Shown here: piece by piece, positions 12,473 through 25,342 of the stretch | How positions within the stretch are numbered: position 1 is the stretch's first letter | Layout of the letters: every line of letters starts with the position of its first letter | Assembly: GCA_037974665.1 (NCBI GenBank) | Contig: CM075778.1 | Location: forward strand, 25,672,001 to 25,736,000 | Origin: Ehretia macrophylla | Lineage: Eukaryota; Streptophyta; Magnoliopsida; Boraginales; Ehretiaceae | Reading direction: 5' to 3' | Length of the DNA stretch: 64,000 bases | Notes under the pieces: model-generated | Seen by the model: the letters and a program-made list of their open reading frames with translations, nothing else | What the model was told of the DNA's origin: nothing | Databases searched by the model: none | Made by a program: the position numbers and the translations under genes

Positions 12473-13955
12473 TTCACGCCCCAAACCCTACTAACCAGGT
12501 AGGATCTAGCACGTGATATGTCGTGTGCCCAAAGGGTACAACCCCTCAAGCCCCCTAGATGTACAATCACAATATAACTAATTCATAGCCACTAAAATCA
12601 TAAAATTAACAAGTCTCCAAATCGATATAACATTACTTCAAGAAATTGATCTTCAAATTGAATCAGAAGATGAAGTCACGTTCCTCATTTGTTACATTTA
12701 ATTGAAATACTATAAATAACTATTTAATTCCAACACTAGTAGAAATTAAACACATGAGGTCTCTCTAGCTCAAATGATTGTATTTGAATGTCACGACTTC
12801 ACTCAAAGCTAAAGTGCTTACTGTTTTAACTGCAAAGAAAGCAGGCGGAAGCAAATAAGTGAGCGAACAAAAGCTTAGTAAGAGAACTCATCCCATAATA
12901 AAATGTTAGGACAAATGACTGAAGAAAGCAGACAGTAACAGACGAAATTAATAATTTGTATCATTTGTAGAATGAATTATATTTAACAAAAGATCACTAT
13001 TAATACTCATAAAAGAAAATGACTGAAAATTTATATGCAATTGTAATCCATAATGTATAATCAAGAGTATTAAAATAACAAATCAAAGTTTAGAAAATTG
13101 TGGCTGCATTTAACATGTGCAGCAACAATTCAGTAATAAATATGGGGCCCCATATCATACAGTAGCAGTTACAGTATCTGCAAGTGCAACACAGTAATAG
13201 TATCTGTGTCGCGATACCGTAATTAGTACATTAGAAATTCACAACCATTAAGAGAATTAAGATGAACATATATATGATTGCGAGTAAAAATACAAAAAGA
13301 TGGAACGAACAAAAATGGTGTTCGAATAATTATATTATGGAAAAGATTAAAAAAAAAGAGACAGAAGGATCAACAAGGAAATGAAATCATAATTTAAACT
13401 CTTCAATAGTACAACTTGCCCTTTAAAGCTCTTAGTTTGAAATGAGTAAGAGAAACATGAAGGCAAAAATTTTGGAGAACAATCAAATACCACATATAAA
13501 AACAATTTGAGAAAATAAATAAAAAAACCTCAATTGTTTCTGCTTGGATTGTAATGACCAAGTTGACAATTTGGTCGCTACAATCTTGATGATGTGGCTA
13601 CATTTTGAAAACGTGGTTGCAGTGAACCAAAATGGCTCACTACAACACTTTTTTTTTTATAAATAAAACCGTTTCCTTTACTTTTTTTTTGTTTTGAAAG
13701 AATAAACTACTTAAATCAACACATGCATGGCTTAGAATTTGGAGATATTAATAGTCAACAAGGATGTCAGCGGTGCTATGTTCACAAGTCTAATAGGAGC
13801 AAAAAGGAAAGCCAAAAATATTTGACGATAATTATGATTCAATTAAATACAACAACTAATATGTGTAAAGAAATCTCAAATTGATAATTGTCAGAAATTT
13901 CAAGGTAATTAATACAAGTGCTCATTTGGTATACAAAGTAATCAGTGAGAATAAA
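12473..13955 (-). repeat. 5' LTR of the base chromovirus, piece 1
   Basis: Matches the left LTR from about 364 to 1885. It breaks at 13955 where the CACTA element begins, and the sequence resumes at 37163 after a duplicated AAA. The first bases (TTCACGCCCC) show the LTR end with its TG eroded, so the exact start is good to a few bases. Confidence 0.85.
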
Positions 13956-13967
13956 CACTACAAGAAA
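13956..13967 (+). repeat. CACTA left terminal inverted repeat
   Basis: CACTACAAGAAA. It pairs with the right end at 37151-37162 over the outer eight bases, CACTACAA. The plus-strand base before it is the end of the AAA duplication. Confidence 0.9.
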
Positions 13968-15106
13968 TTGGGTGTATTGGCTGCACTTATAACACGACGA
14001 AATAAAAACTGCCGTGAAAGAGGAATTATGTGGGTTATTTTTGTCGACACTTTGTAGAAGTGTCGACCTTATTTTCTTTCAGGGGCGGTTTTTCTTAAAT
14101 GTCGCCTTTGTTGCTTAGATAGGCTAGACAACTCCCGACTTGTTCACTTGGACTTCATTCTCGGTGGTGCTAAAATAAAATGTCGTCGTTGATACTAAAA
14201 AAAATTAACATTGACAATAGTTACGGTATTCGTCGTTGATTATAGTTCTAGTTATATCTTTCGCGACAGTTGTCATCAATCGCCGCCAAAACTCAAATGT
14301 TCTTTTTTTTCTAAATAGTTCACTTAGGATTCAACAAAAGTTAAAATTTAAAGCTTGTGATTATACTTCTAAGTATACTAACGATAATGCTGACCAAAAA
14401 AAAAAAAGTAGCAATAGTGAAGTATTTGATCTCTAATCATCAGGTTTATGCATTCCCCGTTACAATCAAGTTTGTAAGTGCTCAATTTTCTTGTTCGTAG
14501 CATATATCCTACAATGACACCTCATGGTAATTGCTGAGAGCTAAAGTCCGAGTAAGTTAAACTATTGCTTTCTTATTGAAATCACTATACTAAGTTTGGA
14601 TTTTAGGTAATGAGTATACTTAGATGAAGGATCAATTTCTTATATTCATTTGTCATCCTAAACCCATCATGATCATTCAGTTATTTCCCTATTGTCTTTG
14701 GTTTATGCCTTTTCCATATATATATATATATAATTCCTTGCGTAGGGCACCTGTTTGATAAAATGCCAAAGTGATATATTTTTCTTGCTAGGCCACATGT
14801 TTGATATAATGTCAATGTGATATTTTGTTACATAGTCCATTCTAATTTTCTTGTTATCTCATTATCTTGTCATATAACAAACCATATCTAACATAGATGA
14901 AAATTAAACAATTGGAATTTGGAAACAACTTTGGGAATTTTGAACACTATTGAATTTCCAATTAGTCTTCATAGCTATAATTTCCAAACATACAGTTTAT
15001 AAAATCCAAAAGACTACATGTAACATGACACAATGGTGCTAGAGCATCTACCATAGGAATGCTAGCTCAAGCAAATAAGTCCAACTCCATAATTAATGAA
15101 AGGAAA

Positions 15107-15480
15107 ATGGAAAGATAACAAAATTATTGAATCTGTTTTTTGGGTCCAACTTCACATAAAAAACTATATCAATTGAAAGGAACTAGATGACAATTCATAT
15201 ACGGTTGGAAATCTCTATGATTTTAGTTTCTAATGCTTCAAACGGTATATCAATTGGAGTTCCGTAGAACAAGTTATGAATATTTTGGTAAAGTGTAGAA
15301 AGATAACAAAATTGCTGAATCCGTTTTTTGAGCCAACTTCACATAAAAAACTATACCAATTGGGAAGGAATTAGATGATGAGTCATATATGGCTGAAAAT
15401 CTCTATGAGTCTAGTTTTTAATGTTTCAAATAGTGTATCAATTGAAATTTTGTAGAAGAAGTTATGATTATTTTTGTAAA
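15107..15480. repeat. 187-bp tandem repeat in the CACTA left arm
   Basis: Two diverged copies, offset by 187 bp: the CTTCACATAAAAAACTATA block near 15150 recurs near 15337, and the GTAGAA...AGTTATGA block also repeats. No coding content is recognised. It is probably internal to the CACTA arm. Confidence 0.75.
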
Positions 15481-15691
15481 GTGTGTTTGGGCTGTTTATA
15501 AAGTGACGAACTCAGAGTTTGAGCTTCATTTTGCTACCAATAGATATAGTTTAATTTTCTTTTTGCATGACTGGAAACTACCCCTAGGAGGCCTTAGCAT
15601 CTATAATTGACTAGTTTAGGGGAGAAGTGGATGCCATCAATAAATGCAAAGTCTATGGCTTTCGCAAATTTTTTGCTCTACCTCTCATGTC

Positions 15692-17554
15692 TGTTGGTTA
15701 TTATGCAAGGTTCTAACACATAGATTACTAGTGATTTAGGCATCAAAACCTTAATCTAGTACAGTGAAAGCAATTAAGAACCGATAAACAAACAAATACA
15801 TATAAACAAGCAGGCATACATGCATAAAAAACAGTTTAAGATTTCGCGGACAGATTGATTACCGCTAAGTGTTGGCATCAAAAACTCAACACTCGATGAT
15901 GCTTATCACATGATGGTTGCATTGAGTGGACATCACTCTTCCTTGCTTGCCTTGGCCGAGAGTTCCATACCAATGGAAGAAGAAATTCGCGGCTACGAAG
16001 GGGAAATCACAATTGATCTTCTTTTCTATTCTAATTCCAAGCATTGGTGATGTTCGTTGTGGGACGAAACTCACTCTCATTTTTTCCTTTCTATGGCCGT
16101 GTGGTGTATCTCACAAAAGAAGAATGAATCCACATTCTTTTTCTTAGTTGGCTGTGTATATGCTTGCAAGAGTCCTATGTGACTCGTGTGTCTTAGGATT
16201 ACTAGGAGACCTAGGAATTGCACTTGCTTCCAATAATGTATCTGGACTATATCTTGTCCATATTATTAATGCTAGATAATATGCTAGATAATCTATTGCA
16301 TTATCTCTTTATTTATCTTTATGAATTTCCATATCTTTAGATAAAGATAAATCCATAAAATAAAGAGTCTTACAATAATAGCTAGCCTACAATTCCATCT
16401 TCCTACTTTTCTAATCCATCTACACGACTTCCTCTTGCCAAATACACACTCCATACGTCATTCATAAAGAAAAGGAAAGTATACTTACCAAGATGGAAAT
16501 TAGCTAGAAGAAAGACCAAAAGACATATTCGCCCTAGCTCCAAAATGACTAAAATGCCCCTGCTAGACACTAGCTAGATTTTATTCATTTTAACCCTAGC
16601 TCATTCCACTAAAGAGCTATGGCTACACTCTAGTGCGAATGCTCATTCCCATGATGCAAGTCAAATGAGGTTTGACTGTGTCTTTGACCTACTAAGTATA
16701 AAAGACCACAATACCCCTCTATGTAGAACCCGTAATTAATACTAGGTCTTAATTTTGTACTATCCACCTTTTTTGATTACTTCTATTCTTTGTGCCTCTA
16801 ATCCTTCATTAATCATCATCTAGATATTATCCTCTTGATCCAGGGAGTGACCCACAAGTTCAATATCTAAATATAGTCTCGGTTGACTATATTACTAAGT
16901 ATTTAGGTTTCGATGATTAATAGGATGTCACAAAGGGGGATAACCCATTATTAAGATGGCATAGAACGACTTGAAATATATGCATGTGCCAACTAGACAA
17001 GTCCATGTATCCAAAACACAAAGCTATTGACCGATATAAGATCTCACCCATAGTGAATCAAAACACATGTCCTTGAGTTCATTGGTCATCCACATATACT
17101 CAAGAACTAGAGCATTGACCCCTTAGTAGCTTGAGATATTTTTGATCACATACGAGAGATAGTACTTTTACAGAGATCACACTACCATGGTCCAGTTCAA
17201 TGCATTCTCATGCACTAATGAGAAAAGTCCGGAAAGCCCCTCCAATGAGCAAGATAGGTCATCCCACTAAATGGGAGACTCTCTCATTATAACCTTCCAT
17301 AGTGAAATGCCTAACTTCACTATACGGTTATGAACCTAGTTTAGATTTAAGCCTCATGACATATACCTTCTGTGCGGATCACCACGCACCTATGCCATTC
17401 ACTCAAATCAAGGAGCCTTAGCATGCATATATATAGAGAATATAATGAGAGTATAGAGATGCTTATGTAAGATGTACTGATTATTAATTGTTATAATATC
17501 CCTTCACTGAGATGTCTTAGTGCTAGTGGTCTTTAGGGCATACAATTCCTAACA
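15692..17554 (-). repeat. 3' LTR of the copia element
   Basis: Complete LTR of 1863 bp with TG...CA ends. On the plus strand it is followed by a tract reading AGTGCAAGTGGGAGTA on the minus strand, the polypurine primer. It matches 23015-23575 and 28710-29993 almost base for base over long stretches. Confidence 0.92.
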
Positions 17555-20500
17555 TACTCCCACTTGCACTAAAGAACACTACTACCAATATAATCTAGCA
17601 CCCTTCGCTTTCACCAGAGTATAGAATACTCTCTTAGTGAGACTTATTAGTAAAACAGGGCCTGCTAAACTATCTACCGAACCTATCTTCTCCACCACTT
17701 TCACCCTTTCGGGCAATCTTCTAAACTTAATGGTGCTCTCACTAAACCAGCTTCCTATGTAGTGGTTCCTTAGGTTCCTTTTGGTAATAAGTCTTTATAG
17801 TACATAGCTATGAAGCTTCTAGTATTATCGCGAAAAAACCTAATTCCATTAAGAATTACCCAAGTTACTTTCTCTCTTCTTTGTAGCTTCCGCTATTACC
17901 GCAAACTCTAATCTCTATGGTTGAGCTTGACAATAGGAAATTGTCATCCTTCCGAACCATACACAAAGTGAAAACACATCCAGAGATCATTCTCTGGATT
18001 CTACATGATTGGTTTTTGAAATATTATCCACCTTCTAGGTATTAGGATACTAGACAGATATATCAGCATATAGTCCCTCTTTCTCCTAAGATACTTGAGT
18101 ACATGCTAATCCATCACTTAATAACCTGATCTTAGGCTCAACAGATATTTGTTTATCATGCCCATAGCAAAACAAATAACCAACCTGGGACAGAATCATG
18201 ACACACACTTAATTTCCAATTGTTGACACATATGGAAATCCCTTCATCGCTTCTATTTTCTTACTTGTCTCTCAGACAATAATCCTGAGATAGAGATGCT
18301 CCAAGTCTGAAAAGTAGTGCCTACTTTTCATGGAGACTTGTATGTCAAACAGATTTGTGTCTTCTCCAAAAGTGAACCTTGAAACAATACTAGTGTCTTA
18401 TCTTTGCAACCTCGCAAAGACTCAATATCCAAGACATAGTTCTCTTTGTTTCAATCTCTTCATTTTTGGTTCCAAGAAGAGTTCTATACCAAAATAGTAC
18501 ACACAAACTTGCAATCAAGAGTGCTCCTCAATAATCTTCTTTGGTCTTTTACACATACAGGGCCCACTAACATTTTTGATCAAAAACAAAACTGATCAAG
18601 TCTAATGTTTCCAGTACCCTGGATGTCAACTTTCATCCAAATAAATGGGCCTTCAATCTCACTAACAGTATGTTCTTGAACCCAATAGTATACTTCTAGA
18701 TTCGTTAAGACTTCTATCCAAAGAAAACTATCTTGATATCTACTTGTCATATTTGGCATTCAGAATAACTACCAATGACAAAAAGTGTCTAGATGGACTC
18801 GAGCCTGATCATTTACAAAGACGTCTTCTTATAATTTGACCATTACTTTCTAAGAGACTTTGCAATCATGCCTGGCTCCAGAGATTTTTATATTTTTGAC
18901 CATCTACTTTACTTGCAGTATACTATTCACATCCTATGGGATTTGTTTCTTCAGATGTGATATTAAACAATTCCATACATCTGTATGTACATAGATAACT
19001 ACTTTGTGATTTGTGGGATCTATTACTAGAATATCAGAGTCAGTTATGAAGGAAACTCTCTGATGTAGCTATCTAGGAATCCAGAATTCCTCCCACTACA
19101 AGATAGTTCTATCTATGCGTAAAAACTAGATTACTGACTATCTACAACCTTTATAATGCTAGAGTAATCTAAAACTATCAGTTTTAGAACTATATCTGAG
19201 TTAGGTTACTGGAAGATTCGTACAATGTACCTCCAAGTACTTAGCCTGGACACTATACTGCATCATCTGTTCCTTGGTATTGTAGAATGTTCCCTACATT
19301 GTATTCTTTGGATAATCTATGCAATAGTATGTGTCAGATCTTGGTTTCCTATTTCTTAGCACAGCTATTCAGTACATAGGCTGGACAACCCCTTAAATGA
19401 ACCTTGTGCCAAGACTAGGTCCTGGCCCTATCCATAATACTAAGGCATCCTAAGTACAAATTTAAATAGAACCAAGATTGACATGTATAATCTCTATTTC
19501 ACTTGCATATTCCAAAAGAATATTATCAAAGACCCTTAGGTCACCTATTAATCTTATTATATTCGATAGAATACAATTGCTCCTCTCAGACACACCATTT
19601 TACTTTTGTAAAATCTGGTGTAGTCATCTGAGTCACAACTAAGTAGTCATTGAGCTCACCTTAATAGATATTCACTTCACGATCAATTTGAAGTACCATG
19701 ATTCGCATATTTAATCGTCGCTCTGTCTAAGCTTGAAATGCTCAGACTTTGTGTTATGCGGTACAAAATCATTTTTCTAATGATCATGTATGAAAGTCAT
19801 AGGTATCTATTAATAAACTGGTTTTCTCATTGGTCTATACTTATGTGTACCAAGCCTAGTATATTTTTTGTCCTTGCCATTTAGCTGTAAGTGACTTTTC
19901 GATCATTTTTTACCAAGCCAAGATTCTAAATGAGCCTATGGTTCAAGATCTAATGAGTCTAAAACTCATTCTTGACCATTCTCAATTAGCATGGAGAACA
20001 AAATAGTAGACTTCGCTGGTAGGAGACTTTTCACTCAGAAACATGCAATGGAGTATTAATCTAAAATACCATATATTTAAAAGAGAACATATTATTGTAC
20101 TATTCTAATTGATATAAAACATTAGTATATAAAAGAATAAACAATAATTTATGATCCCAAAACCTAGTTTCATCGCATGTTCTAAATACATGTGTTCTAA
20201 TCAATAAATTAATAATTCCCACTGCTCTGGCCCATCCTTTGCATAACAAATGTTCTTCTATTATGCCTCCTTGTTACTTGAAACTCTTGCAATGATATGC
20301 AGTAATGGTTAGCGGCGCCTAAGTCTACCATTATAGATTTTACCACTAAACATGTTTCATAAACAAGGATGAATAGAAATACCTAATTTGCTCTTAGCAA
20401 GATACCAAGGACAATCCCGCTTCCAATGCCTTTTTTGTTTGCACTTGAAGCACTTGCCCTTGGGCTTACAATTAGCATTCATTTTCTTTCCACTTAGTTG

Positions 20501-20960
20501 TTCATCAAACTTTTGCTCAAACCATTTGTGAGGTACTCGAGCCTGTCTTGAGCATAGGATTCAAGTAGTGTCCAAAGGATCATTTCTACCTCACTTGCGG
20601 GACTGATCTTAGTTCCAGAGATCCTAATGACGGAAAAATTCTGCATTATCTGGTGTACATGCACCTTGAAGTATTTTTCCTCTGCCATCTTTGTAGCCAT
20701 CACATCACTCACAATCTCTAAAGAGGTCAACATATAAGAAGCAATTTTTATACTTTTGTGTTGAGACCGCAGAGTATTTGACATGCCACCCAACATAATG
20801 GTCTTAGCCTTGTTATCGGCCTGCACCTATAATCTTTCTGCCTCTACGCAATCTTTAGATGAACGTAGAAAAACTTGAGGTCGAGGTTGGTCTAAAACGT
20901 ACTTGTAATTTTCTACTTTTAAGTACAATGTCTAGGTCATACACCCAACTTACGAAATTA
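17555..20960 (-). pseudogene. Copia gag-pol, heavily decayed
   Basis: On the minus strand, in order: a gag segment (20826-20494, with a DNKAKTIMLGGMSNTL start), a nucleocapsid knuckle near 20400-20460 that still reads CFKCKQKRHWKRDC (C-x2-C-x4-H-x4-C, complete), a pre-integrase stretch near 19880, the end of the integrase with a GCPAYV motif near 19370-19395, and a reverse-transcriptase stretch near 18700-18750 reading QVDIKIVFFG, which keeps the first catalytic Asp. Stops and frameshifts are so dense that no long frame survives after gag. Assignment to copia rests on the integrase-before-polymerase order and these motifs; domain limits are approximate. Confidence 0.7.
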
Positions 20961-22999
20961 TACCCAGTCAAAATATTCATGAAGAGATAATGGACTTTAG
21001 AGGAATTTAAATTTTTTGACATCTCTTGATATTTTCAACAAACAATTATATATCAGTATATGAGCAATTATATTCATGGTGCATGCATATGAATGACAGT
21101 TAAAAGGAAAGCATGATATTCATAATCTTTTGACATCTAATCTTTCGTTTTAGTAGTTGAACCCTTAAACTACTAAGATGTCTCAGTGTCTTAATCCTAC
21201 TCACAACATTCCACCGAAATGGTGGTCATGTTGCAGTTTTGATTAAGTTTAGTACCACTTATTTGAAATATCACCATCTGGATGGCAGCCCATCCAATGA
21301 TATTCCAATCACTGATTTATGTTCGGCTTTACTGAAAAAATAGCAAGAACTCAGAAGGAATGATATTATTCTTCAATGTCAAGTGTATTAACCATTTTTC
21401 CATGAGGTCTTTCCACTTAGAATATTCTTGATCAGAGCCTACTGAAGGGCAGTTAACCATAATCAATATTCTATGAAGCGATCTTTGATAAAAACACCAC
21501 CGAAAGGGTGGTCGCTCCTATCAACACTTCGTTGAAATTCACTTTAATCTAATCTTTCCAAGTCTTAGCAAAGAGACTACCCTCCAAAGGAACGACTCAC
21601 ACGAAGGTGAGCTCAGAATAGCTCCCACTATTAGCATAGACCAAAACAGAAAGCCATGGGGTTCTTTCCAAATCCCCTCTCCCACTTGATCTTTTAAACT
21701 AAGGGTTTTTACTTGTAACCAGTCTTTACAATTTCACCTTTAAGTTTTAAATCTAAGCAAGCTCGATCCTTAAATCATTGCTTTTAAAACTTTACCTTTA
21801 ATTGTAATAGACACATACCTATTCGGGATTAGGTAAGACAACTTAGGTATCTAGTTAATGCTTGGTTTATAAGGGCATCTCCCTAACCAATTATGAAATC
21901 GATAACCTCAAACTATGTTGATCTAGGAGTCGATTTAATTAGTCATTAACTAATCATACCTAATTAAGGTTCTCTAGGATTTAACCATTTTTAAATCCTA
22001 ATGATTGGCTATGCTACTAGGTGTTTCATGTCTATACATCCATTCAAAATAAATTATCATTCATAATTTTGAAAAGTAAATACATGTATCCATACACCAC
22101 GACCCTTTCCTTGATGGTTCCTTGTACTTTCCATTTTGGGAAATAGAAGTTTTCATCCTTGGAGCTCTCTATTTTATGAATGAAAATCTTATCGTAATCA
22201 CAACAAGACTCCTTATCTCATCAAATTCTCGAAGAATCTTTGTGGATAAAGAAATCCGCTACAATCTAGGAGTCTTAGATTTGGATGAGCAACCAAATAT
22301 CCTACTGCCAATAGAATTCTTATCCTAATTATAACAAGACTCTTATCTTATCAAAATCTCCAAGAATCCTTGTGGATGAAGAAATCAACCACAATCCAGG
22401 AGTCTCAGATTTGGATAAGCAACCAAGTATCCTATTGCCAATATAACTCTTCCCCCACCACACTCCACCAACCTACCACCTATGGAGGGTCCAGACAGCC
22501 ATGAAATTTCCTCTAAACCGCCGCTGATTCCTCTAGAAAAACATAAAAAACAGTCCGTAAAAATTCTGCACTGCTTCCTTGACTTGGCTCGCGTGATTCT
22601 CGACATTGTACAAGCATTTTCGTAACATAATTGCAAAATACAACAAACCTATCTATTACATATGGTCCTATACTTCATTATGAACCTTATATTCAACTAT
22701 CTAAACAATTTAAAGATTACAAACCGATTGGATAAACCACCAATCCAATAATTATACATAAACCATTAAAGCTGAAAAATCAGAACCAAAACAATTTCCA
22801 TACATTCTAACCATCAATGAAGGGTTTTTATGGGCTACAAAACAAGGGTTAATATCCTCATTTACCATGCAATAATCCCACATAATTCTAGCACACAAAA
22901 TCAGTCCACACTTAGCCTAAATAGTCCGCCAATCATGGACTCTCTAGCATTTTTCCAGTAATTCTAATGTCATGTTTTAACATTTATTGTGTTTGGCGT
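20961..22999 (-). other. Copia leader region with a 130-bp tandem repeat
   Basis: Between the primer site and gag. No coding region is recognised. It contains two copies of a unit of about 130 bp (from 22188 and 22318) and two similar ACCGAAA-GGTGGTC blocks (near 21214 and 21504). A long untranslated leader is usual in some copia lineages. Confidence 0.5.
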
Positions 23000-23012
23000 G
23001 GCTCTAATACCA
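23000..23012 (-). other. Primer-binding site of the copia element
   Basis: Minus strand TGGTATTAGAGCC, one mismatch from the initiator-Met primer site, two bases inside the 5' LTR. Confidence 0.85.
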
Positions 23013-23014
23013 CT

Positions 23015-23575
23015 TGTTGGTTATTATGCAAGGTTCTAACACCTAGATTACTAGTGATTTAGGCATCAAAACCTTAATCTAGTGCAACATAAGCAATCAA
23101 GAACCGATAACCAAGCAATTACATATAAACAAGCAAGCATAGATGCATAAAACACAGTTTAAAATTTTGTGGACAGATTGATTACCTTTAAATGTTGGTG
23201 TAAAAAACTCAACACTCTATGATGTTTACCACACGATGGCTGCAATGAGTAAACATCACTCCTCCTTGCTTGCCTCGGTCGAGAGTTTCACACCAATGGA
23301 AGAAGAAATCCACAGCTACGAAGGGGAAGTCACAATTGATATTCTCTTCTATTCTAATTCCAAGCCTTAGTGATGTTTGTTATGGGACAAAACTCACTCT
23401 CTTTTTTTCCTCTCTATGGTCATGTGGTATATCTCACAAAAGAGGAATAAATCCACATTCTTTTTCTTAGTTGGCCGTGCATATGCTTGTAAGAATCCTA
23501 TGTGACTCGTGTGTCTTAGGATTACTAGGAGAGTTAGGAATTGCACTTGCATCCAATAATGTATCTGGACTATAT
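23015..23575 (-). repeat. 5' LTR of the copia element, first piece
   Basis: Matches 15692-16250 of the other LTR. It stops after GGACTATAT, where a solo LTR has inserted, and continues at 28710. Confidence 0.9.
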
Positions 23576-25342
23576 TGTAATACCCCGCCAAATGCGAGTT
23601 AAAAATAATCGATTGTGAAAGAAAGAGCCATTAACAATAATTGTTATATTGAATTTCATTATATTCGAGTTAATGTGTAAAGTTAGATTTGATTAAAAGT
23701 AATGATCATTTAGATAAAATTTGACGGAGCTGTCAGTAATGTGACGAACACAAGTTTTCGGTGTTAATTTTGTTATGTTTTGATTTTTGCTTGTTTACAA
23801 CACTGATTAGGATATTTTAATGAATCAATAAGTTCGTATTCTTGGCATAGAAAAGTGATTTAAATTTCCTATTACTATCCAATAATTCCTTAGTGAGACT
23901 AGCATTATTATACCCTGAGTTAAGACTTATAATTTTTACCAGCCACCCTTCTCGCCTGACATGTGTACATCATTGTAATTGTTGAATATTCTACCAACTC
24001 ATTGCTCTATTACATGCACCCTAATAACCTTTGGCGCCTCATTTTTGCATGGTTCCGGTTCAACCACCTCCAACTATAGTACACGTACGTCAGATTATGA
24101 GATAGCCGCACATAACATTAGTCATAACCACACTTAACATCTCAAAGCTGCTGCATGGCTTATAGTTAAGCATTTTGGTGATGAGAGACTAAAAAGATAA
24201 GAGCAAGATAGTAGTTTATAAAATAGGAGTAAAAACAAAAGAAAAGATCAGGCAAGATAGAGAACAGAGAGAGAGTCACCGTAAAGAAAAGAAAAGGAAA
24301 CAAGTGAGATGAATCAGCTAGCCATCTCATGCTTCCTAGTTAACATTAGTCAAGACCGACAAGTAAAAGAAAATAAGATGAGTCAGCCGGTCATCTTTTA
24401 AATCAGCTGCTTGGCAACTTTTTGGTGTTTGGCTGATAAGAAGGACGAGTTGGAGATTAAAGGTAGGAACAAAAGAAAAGTATAAAAAGAATTGAAAAGA
24501 AAGAAGAAAGAAACCGCGAAAGGAGAAAATAAGAGTACAAAGACTCATCTGCTCAAGTACTGAATTACATCAAGTATGACCTGATTCTATTTAGTGTTAT
24601 CTTGGTCTAACACATATTTATATATGAATAAGCATGTGAAGTAGATAGCATGATTTCAACTTGGCAACGGTTAATACATGCGTGAAGTTTAAATTCTAAA
24701 ACTATGAAGCTTAAATATGTAGACGAAGACAATTATGAAATCAGTAGGATATAGATTTTTCGGATACGTGTCTATATGTACTGTTGCGTGTGTGTGTTAA
24801 GAATATGATGTGTGTATATATATATTAGTTATATATGTATATAATACGTGAGCTAGATTATGAGTGCACACTGAACTTTGTATGATTTTACTGTTGGGTT
24901 TGGATGAGTGATAAACAAAGAAGCAAAAGAGAATTTAACTTCAACTATAAAGTGTATATGGGTCTAAAACTACTACTATATTTTCATGTATATGTATGTT
25001 CTAGGTGTCTATATGTATGCATGTGTTCATTGTGTATAATGTCCCCGTGTGTAGCCTTGGGGGTGTGTAGACAGGATAACATGTGAATGAGTGTGAGCAT
25101 ATGTATTTATTTACCAGTGTATGAATGTATGTTGTAGTAAGGAAAACCATGAAAGAGTTTAAGAGTGTTAAATGAATAGGATGGTGGATGGTGAAATCAG
25201 CTATGTGTGTAACAAAGGAAAGAAGGAAAATGTAAGGGAAAGAAAGAATAAGTCTAAGATAAAGACAAGAAAAGAAAATTCAGCACTAAGATAAATTAAC
25301 AAAGATGGATAAATTTATATAAGAACTTACTTATGTTGCAGT

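Noticed and set aside
364..14000. The long similarity between 364-1960 and 12473-13960 as a segmental duplication
   Set aside because: TG...CA ends, primer site, polypurine tract and target duplications show these are the two LTRs of one element.
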